From: Planctomycetota bacterium
GTDB taxonomy: Bacteria; Planctomycetota; PLA2; JAEUHO01
Assembly (NCBI GenBank): GCA_026647295.1
Contig: JAPKHB010000024.1
Span: 1-21,200, forward strand
Direction of reading: 5' to 3'
Length of the DNA stretch: 21,200 nt
The position numbers and the translations under genes are program-made. This document shows, in pieces, positions 1-6,310 of the stretch (within the stretch, counting starts at the first letter, position 1; every line of letters starts with the position of its first letter). The notes under the pieces are model-generated. The model did no database searches, was not told where the DNA came from, and saw nothing but the letters and a program-made list of their open reading frames with translations.

Positions 1-90
1 GTAATAATATCCAGAAACCGGTCAATTACTTGACGCAAAAAAATACATATGCCAACAACTCCACTCATTATAGGACTACTGGCTGCTTTC
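1..90. other. AT-rich segment abutting broken polA
   Basis: About the first 90 bases are AT-rich, with poly-A and TA-rich runs, and differ sharply from the very GC-rich sequence that follows. The change falls between roughly 84 and 94, inside the polA reading frame. No coding signal of the GC-rich kind is visible here. It could be a chimeric assembly or amplification end, or a real rearrangement or insertion; the window alone cannot distinguish these. Confidence 0.7.
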
Positions 91-1080
91 GCGGCCCGCG
101 CGCCGGCCGAGGGCCTTGGCCAGGGCGCGCACCTTGGCCGGCGTGTCCACGAGGTGGTAGGCCACCTCGCCGAGCCCCCCGCCGGCGGCGTCGTCCTCCA
201 GCCGCTCGAGCCGCCCCTTGAAGTCCAGTTCCGCGTACAGCGCCCGGAGGCGGGGCACGTCGGGGGGGCGCCGGGTGAGGGGGCCGCGGTCCACGGGGAC
301 GTCGCAGCGGATGGTCACCAGTTCCTTGCTCAAGCGCGCCTGGTCGGCGTAGGCCTTCAGGTTCTCGCGTAGCCGGGGCTGCTTCACGCCGTCGGCGGCG
401 GCCAGCACGCCCTCCAGGCTGCCGTGCTCCTGGATCAGCTTGAGGGCCGTCTTCGGCCCCACCTGCGGCACGCCCGGAACGTTGTCGCTCGTGTCCCCCA
501 TCAGGCCGAGCAGGTCGGTGACCTGGTGCGGCGGGACCCCCAGCCACTCGACGGCGCCGGCGGCGTCCACGAGTTCGGGGGCGTCCGCGCCCGGCTTCAT
601 CACGTTGAAGAGCCGGACGTGGTCGCCCACGAGCTGGAGCATGTCCTTGTCGCCCGACACGATCCAGACGTCCTTCCCCGTGGCGGCCTCGCGGGCGGCG
701 AGGGTGCCGATGATGTCGTCGGCCTCGTAGCCCGCCACCTGCAGGAACGGGATGCCCAGGCCCTCCACGGCGGCGCGGATCCACCCGAGTTGCGGCACCA
801 TCTCCTCGGGCATCTTCTCGCGCGTGGCCTTGTAGGCCGGGAACCGCGCGTGCCGGAAGGTGGGCTCGGGGCCGTCGAAGACGACGGCGATCTCCTCGGG
901 CTGCTCTTCGTCCAGGATGCGGTCCAGCGCGAGCAGGAAGCCGAACACGGCCCCGGTGGCCTGTCCCTGCGCATTGGTCAGCGGCGAGCGCAGCAGGGCG
1001 AAGTGCGCGCGATACGCCAGGGCCATGCCGTCGAGCAGGAAGAGGCGCGGGCGGTCGGAACGGGTGCGCGGCTCGGCCAT
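76..1080 (-). pseudogene. polA: DNA polymerase I, 5'-3' exonuclease part only (truncated)
   Basis: This is the N-terminal third of DNA polymerase I, which removes RNA primers and fills gaps in replication and repair. The 334 visible residues contain the FEN-type 5'-3' exonuclease: LLDG near residue 17, VVFDG near 69, the metal-binding YEADD (118-122) and SGDKD (142-146), and the helix-hairpin-helix region GDTSDNVPG followed by VGPKTALKL (195-215). The frame then enters the start of the 3'-5' exonuclease domain (AYHLVDTPAKVRALAKALG, near 307-325) and ends abruptly at a TAG in foreign-looking AT-rich DNA. Family members are about 900 residues, so the proofreading and polymerase domains are missing. 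Because the frame enters the second domain, this is a cut polA rather than a stand-alone exonuclease. The ATG at 1080 matches the usual start; a CACAAT hexamer lies 9 bases upstream of it. Confidence 0.88.
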
Positions 1081-1161
1081 GGGGCGCCGATTGTGCCCGA
1101 GGCCGCCGACGCGCGCGAGGCCCCCGGTCGCGCCGGCCGGGCCGCGGGCGGGGCCGCGGGG

Positions 1162-1167
1162 TAGGAT
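1162..1167 (+). promoter_or_regulatory. Possible -10 element (TAGGAT), leaderless-type spacing
   Basis: The hexamer TAGGAT ends 7 bases before the GTG chosen as start of the 498-residue protein, and no Shine-Dalgarno sequence lies between. A TANNNT box 7 bases from a start codon is the usual layout of leaderless genes. No convincing -35 is visible, so this rests on one hexamer and its spacing. Confidence 0.3.
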
Positions 1168-1174
1168 CCGCACC

Positions 1175-2671
1175 GTGCACGTGCGCCCGTCCTCGCCGGA
1201 TGCCTTCGTGGCGCGGGACCGCGCGCGGCGCTTCGCGCTGCGCCTCGAGCAGGCGCTGGAGGATCGCAAGCTCGCCTACCTGGGCCAGGAGCGGGGCGTG
1301 ACCACGCTGGTCAACGGCGCAGAGGAGGCGCTGGCGACGCTCGTCGCCGAGGCGGCCGAGACGATCGCCGAGGTGGACGCCGGGCGCGTCAGGGACCGCG
1401 AGCGCGGCCCCATGGAGGCGCCGCTGCTCGTGCTGGCCGAGGGGCTGGTGGCCCGCACCGACGCGATCCTGGCGCGCGACCGGGCGCGGGCCCGGGGCGG
1501 GGCGGACGCGCGCGCGCTGGAACGCGCCGTGACCGAACGCCTCGCGGCCGCGCTCGCGCGCGTGGACGCCTACTGCCGCGCCTACGACGAGAAGCGGCCC
1601 GCCGGGCCGCGCCGCGCGGCAGACCTCGGGCGGATCCTGGGCGAGGTAGAGGAGGACGCGGCGGCGCTGGCCGGGGCGGGCCGGATCGCGGCGCCGGCCA
1701 CGGAGCGCGCGGCGCCGGTCGTGCAAAGCGACCCGGACGTGCTCGGCGACCTGCTGCGGGCCGTGCGGCGCGCGCTGCCCGGCGCGCGGGGCCCCTGGCG
1801 CATCGTCCCCGCCGAGGCGGACCGGCCGCTGGCGCTCGAACTCGGCGACACCCGGGGGGCCGCGGAAGGCGCCGCGCCGCCCGCGGTGGCGCGGGCCGCC
1901 TCCGTGCTGGGCTTCGTCCACCCGGTCGAGGTGGAGTGGTTCGTCGAACCCGGCCGCGCCGGCGGGCTGCTCTCGGCCCCCGCCGGCCCGCCGCGGGCGG
2001 TGGGCGCGCGCTGTCGGATCCCCGACGAGATGTCGGGCCGGGCCCGGTTGGTGCTCGAAACGTGCGGCGGCGAGGCGGCGTGCTGGCCGCCGACGGCGCA
2101 GGCCGCGGTCCGGGCGCTGCTGGCCGCGCCCCCGCTCCCCGAGGCCGGGTCGCCCCCGCCGGCGCGGCTGGTTGCGATCGCCGGCCTGCTGCGCGCGCTG
2201 GACGAATCGCTCGGGCCGGCGCTGCTGCCGCGGGCGGAGGCCCACCGCCTGCGCGAAGGCGTGCTGCGCATCCCGCGCGAGTCCACGCGCAAGGCGGGCG
2301 TGCGCCGCGATCTGTGCGATGCCCTCGCCGCGCGCTTCGAGGAGTTTCCCGTGCACCGGGTGGACGACGTGGTGCGCCGCGCGGCGCAGGGGCCCCCGGG
2401 CGCCCGGGGGGTGCGGCCGGCCGAGGCCGCGGTCCTGCTCGCCCTGTTCGGGCGCCGCTGGCGCGCCGCCGGCCGCGACCTTCCCGCCGCGCTCGACCTC
2501 ACGCCGCTGGACGACGCCGGGGTGGAGGCCCTCGTCGAGGACCTGTGCGCCGTGGGGGTCATCCGGCGCGAGTTGGAGGCCGGACGCCCGGTCCCGCCGG
2601 CCCGGGTGACGCGCCTGGAGCGGGCCGCCCTCGGGGCGCTCGGGCGCCTGGGCCGGCTGCTCGCGCCCTGA
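1175..2671 (+). CDS. Hypothetical protein, 498 aa, unknown family
   Basis: I do not recognise this protein. It is rich in Ala, Arg and Glu, has no signal peptide and no membrane segment, and is probably cytoplasmic. Residues 1-170 look strongly helical, with charged heptad-like stretches that could form coiled coils (for example 15-70 and 110-165). A linker rich in Ala and Pro follows, then a mixed region with several tryptophans (WRI near 208, VEWFVEP near 253-259, CWPP near 303). The C-terminal ~150 residues are again helical and end in a pattern like a winged-helix segment (TPLDDAGVEALVEDLCAVGV, 443-462). GTG at 1175 is preferred because the region just upstream is the divergent polA promoter; GTG at 1181 is an alternative, and the first ATG lies about 80 codons inside. 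It is divergent from polA (94-base gap) and convergent with clpP. It is clearly coding, since the long open frame keeps GC-rich codon usage. Confidence 0.72.
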   Translation: MHVRPSSPDAFVARDRARRFALRLEQALEDRKLAYLGQERGVTTLVNGAEEALATLVAEAAETIAEVDAGRVRDRERGPMEAPLLVLAEGLVARTDAILARDRARARGGADARALERAVTERLAAALARVDAYCRAYDEKRPAGPRRAADLGRILGEVEEDAAALAGAGRIAAPATERAAPVVQSDPDVLGDLLRAVRRALPGARGPWRIVPAEADRPLALELGDTRGAAEGAAPPAVARAASVLGFVHPVEVEWFVEPGRAGGLLSAPAGPPRAVGARCRIPDEMSGRARLVLETCGGEAACWPPTAQAAVRALLAAPPLPEAGSPPPARLVAIAGLLRALDESLGPALLPRAEAHRLREGVLRIPRESTRKAGVRRDLCDALAARFEEFPVHRVDDVVRRAAQGPPGARGVRPAEAAVLLALFGRRWRAAGRDLPAALDLTPLDDAGVEALVEDLCAVGVIRRELEAGRPVPPARVTRLERAALGALGRLGRLLAP

Positions 2672-2684
2672 AGGGCGGCGGCCG

Positions 2685-2700
2685 GCGCCCGGGCCGGGGG
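2685..2700. terminator. Small GC stem between convergent genes
   Basis: The 30-base gap between the stops of the hypothetical gene and clpP contains CCGGC-GCCCGG-GCCGG, a 5-bp stem with a 6-base loop. There is no T-tract on either side. It may contribute to termination in both directions, but any GC-rich sequence can yield such a stem by chance. Confidence 0.25.
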
Positions 2701-2701
2701 C

Positions 2702-3283
2702 CTACGGGACCTGGTCCGCGGTCTGGACCACCTTGCTGCACAGCCCGTAGGCGACGGCCTCCTCCGCGCTCATCCAGAAGTCGCGGTGCATGTCCTCTTC
2801 GAGCTTGGCCAACGGCCGGCCGATCTCGCGTTCGAAGAGTTCGTTGGCCTTGCGCCGAAGGCGCAGGATCTCCTTGGCGTTGATGGCGATGTCGCTGGCC
2901 GTGCCGCGGATGCCGACGCTGGGCTGGTGCAGCATCACGCGGCTGTGGGGCAGGATGAAGCGGCGGTCCTTCGGGGCGCCCACCAGGGCGATGGTGGCGG
3001 CGCTGGCCGCCAGGCCGGTCACGATCGTGCTCACCGGGGCGGCGACGTAGCGCAGCACGTCGTAGATCGCAAAGCCGTCGTCGGCCACGCCGCCGGGGCT
3101 GTTGATGTAGACGCGGATCGGCTTCTTCGGGGCGATCTGGTCCAGGAGCAGGATCTGCTGCACGACCTCGCGCGTCTGCTTGGGCTCGATGGGGCCGAAC
3201 AGGAAGATGGAGCGCGAACGCAGCAGGTGGCGCTCGACGAGCGGCCGGTAGCGGCGCGCGGACTTCGCGGCTTCGGACGACAT
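2702..3283 (-). CDS. clpP: ATP-dependent Clp protease proteolytic subunit (ClpP family)
   Basis: This is a cytoplasmic serine protease subunit that in the family assembles into a barrel and degrades proteins unfolded by ClpX or ClpA. The 193 residues match the usual ClpP length. The catalytic triad is visible: Ser94 in GLAASAAT, His119 in RVMLHQP and Asp168 in MHRDFWMSAEEA; VYINSPGG (58-65) is the oxyanion-hole region. The segment after the catalytic Ser is AATIALVGA, where the common form is MGAFLL, so this is a divergent ClpP and may be a paralogue. The ATG at 3283 gives the normal N-terminus; a GGAG lies 9 bases upstream and a TACCGT hexamer (3329-3334) could be a -10. No clpX or tig is adjacent, whereas many genomes have tig-clpP-clpX clusters. 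The family call is secure; its role as main or accessory ClpP is not. Confidence 0.93.
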   Translation of the reverse strand: MSSEAAKSARRYRPLVERHLLRSRSIFLFGPIEPKQTREVVQQILLLDQIAPKKPIRVYINSPGGVADDGFAIYDVLRYVAAPVSTIVTGLAASAATIALVGAPKDRRFILPHSRVMLHQPSVGIRGTASDIAINAKEILRLRRKANELFEREIGRPLAKLEEDMHRDFWMSAEEAVAYGLCSKVVQTADQVP

Positions 3284-3389
3284 GAGGCGGTCTCCGGAGG
3301 GCCTGCCCGGCCGCGGCCGGGGCCCGCGACGGTACCCGCCGGGGGGGGCCGGGCGCAGTTCTGGCCCACCGCGCGCCGGCGCGCGCGGG

Positions 3390-4391
3390 TCAGGGCCCGG
3401 GCAGGTCCGGCGGCTCGACCAGCACGCGGAAGCCCAGCCAGGCGCGCCCTTCGTCGTCGCCCACGGGCGCGCGCTGGCGCTCGGCCGCGCGCCACAGGCG
3501 CGCCGGTTCGGGCAGGTCCTGGTACGAGCCGCCGAACACCTGGTGGTGACGCCCCACGCGCCCCCACCGGAAGGGCGTGGCGGTCCACTCTGCGGCGTTT
3601 CCGACCAGGTCCAGGGCGCCGAAGGGGCTGGCTCCGTCGGGGAAGGAGCCGACCGCCGTGAGCCGGCCCGGGCCCGCGCCCTTGAGGTTCGCCCGCCCGG
3701 CCACGGCCGCCTCGCCCCAGGGCCAGGTCGCCGTGCTGCTGCCCCTTAGCGCCCGCTCGTACTCCTCCAGCCGCGGCAGGCGCCCGCCCCGGGCCTCACG
3801 GGCGTAGCGCTCGGCCTGGAGCCAGGTCACCCCCACCACGGGATGATCGGCCGGCGCTTCGGGGTCGTCGGGCAGGCCCGAGAACGCCTCCTCGCCTCCT
3901 CGCGCGAGCGCGTCCAGCCACGTGCGCCACGCGGCGACCGTCACCTCGGTGCGATCGAGGTAGAAGGCCGCGACGCGCGCGCGTCCGCCCCCCGGACCGT
4001 GCGGGGGTGGGGCCGGCCGGGGGAGTTCGAGTTCCCCGGCCGGCACGTACACCATGCCCTCGGGCCGGTGGCGCAGGTGCCAGGTCCGTTCGAGTTGGGC
4101 GCGCAGGCGCACCAGGGCCGGGTCCGCAGGGGCCGCCGCGAGCCGGCGGTGCACCTCGGGGGCCACGGCCTCCACCTGGGCGCACAGCCGCGCGAGCAGG
4201 CGCGGGGACGGAGGGTCGGCGGCACACCACTCGTCCACGAGCGCCGCCGCCGGGGCCGGTGCAGGCCGCGACCCGTCGCCCTCCTCGCCGGCGGCGCGCC
4301 GGGCGCCTGCGCCCAGCGGCGCGGCGAGCAGCAGCCCGAGCAGCGCGAGCCACGCGGCGGCGGACAGGGGCGAGCGGCCGGGCGGCGGCAT
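3390..4391 (-). CDS. FGE-sulfatase (SUMF1)-fold secreted protein
   Basis: A 333-residue protein whose C-terminal ~220 residues have the formylglycine-generating-enzyme fold: GMVYVPAGE (112-120), DRTEVTVAAW (146-155), HPVVGVTWLQAERYA (183-197), GGRLPRLEEYERALRG (202-217), ALDLVGNAAEW (259-269), VFGGSY (285-290) and WLGFRV (318-323). The N-terminus (residues 1-30) is a signal peptide or membrane anchor, so it probably acts outside the cytoplasm. Residues 50-110 form a helical region of unknown role. The cysteine pair that true FGE uses near the GGS segment is absent here, so sulfatase activation is unlikely; a binding or scaffold role fits better. ATG 4391 was chosen because it starts the signal peptide, although the frame stays open further upstream. 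It lies 146 bases downstream of an ECF sigma gene on the same strand. Confidence 0.87.
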   Translation of the reverse strand: MPPPGRSPLSAAAWLALLGLLLAAPLGAGARRAAGEEGDGSRPAPAPAAALVDEWCAADPPSPRLLARLCAQVEAVAPEVHRRLAAAPADPALVRLRAQLERTWHLRHRPEGMVYVPAGELELPRPAPPPHGPGGGRARVAAFYLDRTEVTVAAWRTWLDALARGGEEAFSGLPDDPEAPADHPVVGVTWLQAERYAREARGGRLPRLEEYERALRGSSTATWPWGEAAVAGRANLKGAGPGRLTAVGSFPDGASPFGALDLVGNAAEWTATPFRWGRVGRHHQVFGGSYQDLPEPARLWRAAERQRAPVGDDEGRAWLGFRVLVEPPDLPGP

Positions 4392-4404
4392 CCGGGTTGC
4401 GTTC

Positions 4405-4420
4405 CTGGCCACCCGGCCAG
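4405..4420. repeat. Inverted repeat at the promoter of the FGE-fold gene
   Basis: CTGGCC-ACCC-GGCCAG is a perfect 6+6 inverted repeat with a 4-base spacer. It lies 14-29 bases upstream of the start of the FGE-fold gene, and its edge touches a TACGCT hexamer (minus strand, 4419-4424) that could be the -10. It may be an operator or an mRNA hairpin. GC-rich palindromes of this size also arise by chance. Confidence 0.3.
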
Positions 4421-4537
4421 CGTATCCCGGGACGCCCTTCGGCGTCGGCGACCCTGCGCGGAAGCGCGGAACCTGGATCCGGCGCGCGCCCCCCCTCAAG
4501 TCGCTCGAATGATGCACCGGTGCCTGGCTCGGTACGG

Positions 4538-5113
4538 TCATTCGGGGCCGAGGAGGTCCTGGAGCGCCTGGTGGGCCCGGTTGAGGCGGCTCTTCACGGT
4601 GCCGATGGAGCAATCCAGGACCTCGGCCAACTGCTCGTAGGAGAGGCCTTCCACGTAGCGCAGCACGGCCACCGCGCGCAACTTCGGCGAGAGGCGGAGC
4701 AAGGCGCGCTGGACCCGCCGGGCGGTCTCGGCCCGCTCGCCGGCCAGGGTCTGGTCGACGTCCGGGCGGCCCGGCAGCGCCGCGGCCTCCAGGTCGACGG
4801 CCAGGTCGTCGAGCGAAGCCGCGGCCCGGCGGCCCTCGCGCCGCCGGCGATCGATGGCGCGGTTCACCGTCGCGCGGTAGAGCCAGGAACTGAACGCGGC
4901 GTCCCCGCGCCAGGTCCGGACCCGGCGCGGGAGGGTGAGGAAGATCTCCTGGACCACGTCCTGGGCCGCGTCCCGGTCGCCGAGCACCCGCAGGGCGACG
5001 TTGTAGACCCGCCGCTGGTGGCGGTCGAAGAGGGCGGTGAGGGCGGCGTCCCGCGCCCCCGGATCGTCGCCGAGCAGGGACGCAACCAGCCTCTGGTCGG
5101 TCTCCTGCTCCAT
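4538..5113 (-). CDS. RNA polymerase sigma factor, ECF (sigma-70 family)
   Basis: A 191-residue ECF-type sigma factor that would direct RNA polymerase to a specific promoter set. Region 2 is at 28-92: ALFDRHQRRVYNVALRVLGD, then AAQDVVQEIFL, then FSSWLYRATVNRAIDRRRR, which matches the -10-recognising helix. Region 4 is at 136-188: LSPKLRAVAVLRYVEGLSYE followed by the helix-turn-helix AEVLDCSIGTVKSRLNRA, for -35 recognition. The length is standard with no C-terminal extension. ATG 5113 is preceded by GGAG at 5-base spacing, and a TAGCAT hexamer (5152-5157, minus strand) could be a -10. No anti-sigma factor is adjacent: the gene upstream is divergent, and the gene downstream encodes a secreted FGE-fold protein without a ZAS-type zinc motif. 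How it is controlled is therefore not visible here. Confidence 0.94.
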   Translation of the reverse strand: MEQETDQRLVASLLGDDPGARDAALTALFDRHQRRVYNVALRVLGDRDAAQDVVQEIFLTLPRRVRTWRGDAAFSSWLYRATVNRAIDRRRREGRRAAASLDDLAVDLEAAALPGRPDVDQTLAGERAETARRVQRALLRLSPKLRAVAVLRYVEGLSYEQLAEVLDCSIGTVKSRLNRAHQALQDLLGPE

Positions 5114-5210
5114 GCCCGCTCCGGTCCCCTCGTGCGGAATCCTCCGCCCGAATGCTACCCAGCCCACCGCGTTCCTCGCCCCGGAGCCCGCCCGGTACCC
5201 TTCCAACGCC

Positions 5211-5522
5211 ATGGCGCCCCGGCTCCTCGTCCTCCTGGCCGCCCCGCCCGACGCCCCGGGCTGTGCGGACGCCCTCGCGGCGGCCCGCCGGCGGCTGGAC
5301 GAGGGGGCGGCCGTGCGGCTGCTCGTCCTGGGGGCCGGCCTGGGCTGGCTCGGTGACGCGCGCCTGGCCGCCTGGCCGGGCCCCAAGGCGCTGTGCAGCC
5401 GCGACGCAGGAGAACGGGGCCTCGCGGCCGGACCGGGCTCGGCCGACCTGGCCTGGTCGAGCGTGACGACGGCGTTGGGCGACCTCGCCCCCGGGGAGGA
5501 CCTATGGCTGCTGCTGCCCTGA
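5211..5522 (+). CDS. Small protein, possibly DsrE-like
   Basis: A 103-residue protein with an alternating hydrophobic-strand/helix pattern: RLLVLLAAPP (4-13), a helix to about 30, VRLLVLGAGLGWL (35-47), a lone Cys62 in ALCSRDAGERG, and a final strand EDLWLLLP. This order, a first strand, a second strand ending in a Gly-rich turn, a Cys followed by xxxxRG and a last strand, recalls small DsrE/TusD sulfur-carrier folds, but the match is weak and I cannot confirm it. It is divergent from the ECF sigma gene (97-base gap). There is no Shine-Dalgarno; a TACCCT hexamer ends 9 bases before the ATG. It overlaps the next gene by 19 bases, so the two are probably co-translated. Confidence 0.6.
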   Translation: MAPRLLVLLAAPPDAPGCADALAAARRRLDEGAAVRLLVLGAGLGWLGDARLAAWPGPKALCSRDAGERGLAAGPGSADLAWSSVTTALGDLAPGEDLWLLLP

Positions 5523-5938
5523 CCCCGGAGCCGGACCCGGGCATCCTCGCCCTGCATGCCCGCCCGGGCTGCGACGCCGACACCCTCACCTTCGTGCGCC
5601 TGGTGGCGGGCCTCGTGGCCAACGGCCACGCGCTCGAGTGGGTCCTCGCCGCCGGGGCGTCCCCCGCCGCCCTGCGCGACGAAGGGCCGGCCGAGGTGGC
5701 CCGGACGCTGGCGGCCCTCGAGGCTCTCGGGGTGGCGCCGCGCGCGTTGGATCCGGGCCAGGCCGTGGCCCGACTGGCCGCCGGCTGGCGCCTCCTGCGC
5801 CTTGCGCCCCGGGGGCGCGGCGCGGCCCCGGCGCTGTTGCGTCTGGACCCGACCTGGCTCGCCGCGGCCGCCCGGGCGCCGGAGCGCGCCGTGGCGGAGT
5901 TGCTCGGCGCAGGCCAGGTCATCGGCCCGGGGGGATGA
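5504..5938 (+). CDS. Small protein, possibly DsrE-like partner
   Basis: A 144-residue protein with a possible Rossmann-like start: GILALHARPGCDADTLTFVR (13-32), then LVAGLVANGHALEWVLAAGA, then a helix ending in ALEALGVAPRALDP. A strand, a phosphate-like turn, a helix and then 'xxGHxxxWVLAAGA' is similar to its upstream neighbour and to DsrE-type folds, but identity is not established. The start is well supported: GGGGAGGA lies 5 bases before ATG 5504, inside the end of the previous gene. The 19-base overlap points to coupled expression and perhaps to a heteromer. It is followed by 399 gene-free bases. Confidence 0.6.
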   Translation: MAAAALTPEPDPGILALHARPGCDADTLTFVRLVAGLVANGHALEWVLAAGASPAALRDEGPAEVARTLAALEALGVAPRALDPGQAVARLAAGWRLLRLAPRGRGAAPALLRLDPTWLAAAARAPERAVAELLGAGQVIGPGG

Positions 5939-6010
5939 GGGGCGCCGAGCCGATCCCGGACGCCGACCCCCTACCCGGAATCCCCCGCTCCCGGCCACCC
6001 GCCGGAGAGC

Positions 6011-6060
6011 CCCCGAAAAGAACCGGCTCCGGCGGGCAAGGGAGTAGCCGCCGGAGCCGG
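6011..6060 (-). terminator. Strong intrinsic terminator (13-bp stem plus T-tract)
   Basis: A perfect 13-base inverted repeat, CCGGCTCCGGCGG (6023-6035) and CCGCCGGAGCCGG (6048-6060), encloses a 12-base loop. Read on the minus strand the stem is followed at once by TTCTTTTC, a U-tract that stands out in such GC-rich DNA. The plus strand has no T-tract after the stem. It therefore terminates minus-strand transcripts, either the liv-queC operon 278 bases after the queC stop or a separate small RNA. Confidence 0.85.
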
Positions 6061-6130
6061 GGGTCCAAGTCGAGGGGACTTGTGAGAGTAGGGATGTGGT
6101 GGAAGGTTTTGGGTTGACAGGGCAAAACCC
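6023..6130 (-). ncRNA. Candidate small RNA or structured 3' UTR
   Basis: Upstream of the minus-strand terminator lies a segment with lower GC and a strand bias unlike its surroundings. Positions 6080-6117 contain no G on the minus strand (no C on the plus strand) over 38 bases and would be single-stranded, with several CCUUCC/UCCCU/CCCCUC patches that could pair with Shine-Dalgarno sequences. Short perfect stems flank or overlap it. An unstructured pyrimidine-rich region followed by a U-tailed GC stem is a typical bacterial sRNA layout. No clear promoter was found, so it could equally be processed from the queC transcript, or the C-rich tract could be a Rho-loading site. No match to 6S, SRP, tmRNA or RNase P signatures was seen. 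Confidence 0.4.
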
Positions 6131-6287
6131 CGACCTGGACACCCCACCCGGTCACCCGGATGGGGCGCCGGCCCTTGCCGGCCCCGATCTATCGGCCCTG
6201 CCCGCCCTCGGGATGGAGGGCCGAAGCGGCTTTATCAGCGTCCAATTCACGGGACGTCCGGCGTCGCGCCGGCCCCCCGGTCGCCCC

Positions 6288-6310
6288 GGGCCGGGCCGGG
6301 CCGGGTCGGG
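6288..6310 (+). other. G-quadruplex motif (five G3 tracts)
   Basis: Five GGG runs separated by exactly two bases each (GGGCC four times, the last spacer TC) lie on the plus strand, 28 bases past the queC stop. The plus strand is the template for the liv-queC operon. The canonical G3N1-7 pattern is met, although GGCC-type pairing could compete with quadruplex formation. Confidence 0.6.

Noticed and set aside
68..2356. Very long minus-strand open frame (762 codons) across polA and the hypothetical gene
   Set aside because: It is Arg/Gly/Pro-rich low-complexity translation, a GC-rich shadow overlapping two better-supported genes on opposite strands.
3390..4613. Longer 407-codon version of the FGE-fold protein
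   Set aside because: It would overlap the sigma factor gene; ATG 4391 starts a proper signal peptide.
6114..6119. TTGACA, a perfect -35 hexamer on the plus strand
   Set aside because: No -10-like hexamer at 15-19 bases downstream and no gene on that strand to drive; part of a short stem instead.
5919..6155. Possible 78-codon minus-strand ORF in the intergenic region
   Set aside because: It runs through the terminator stem, lacks a ribosome binding site and its composition does not resemble the real genes.
6114..6252. Pieces resembling a c-di-GMP-I (GEMM) riboswitch, CAGGGCAAA on plus and GGACGCTGATAAAGC on minus
   Set aside because: The two pieces are on opposite strands and the required order of conserved segments is not met.
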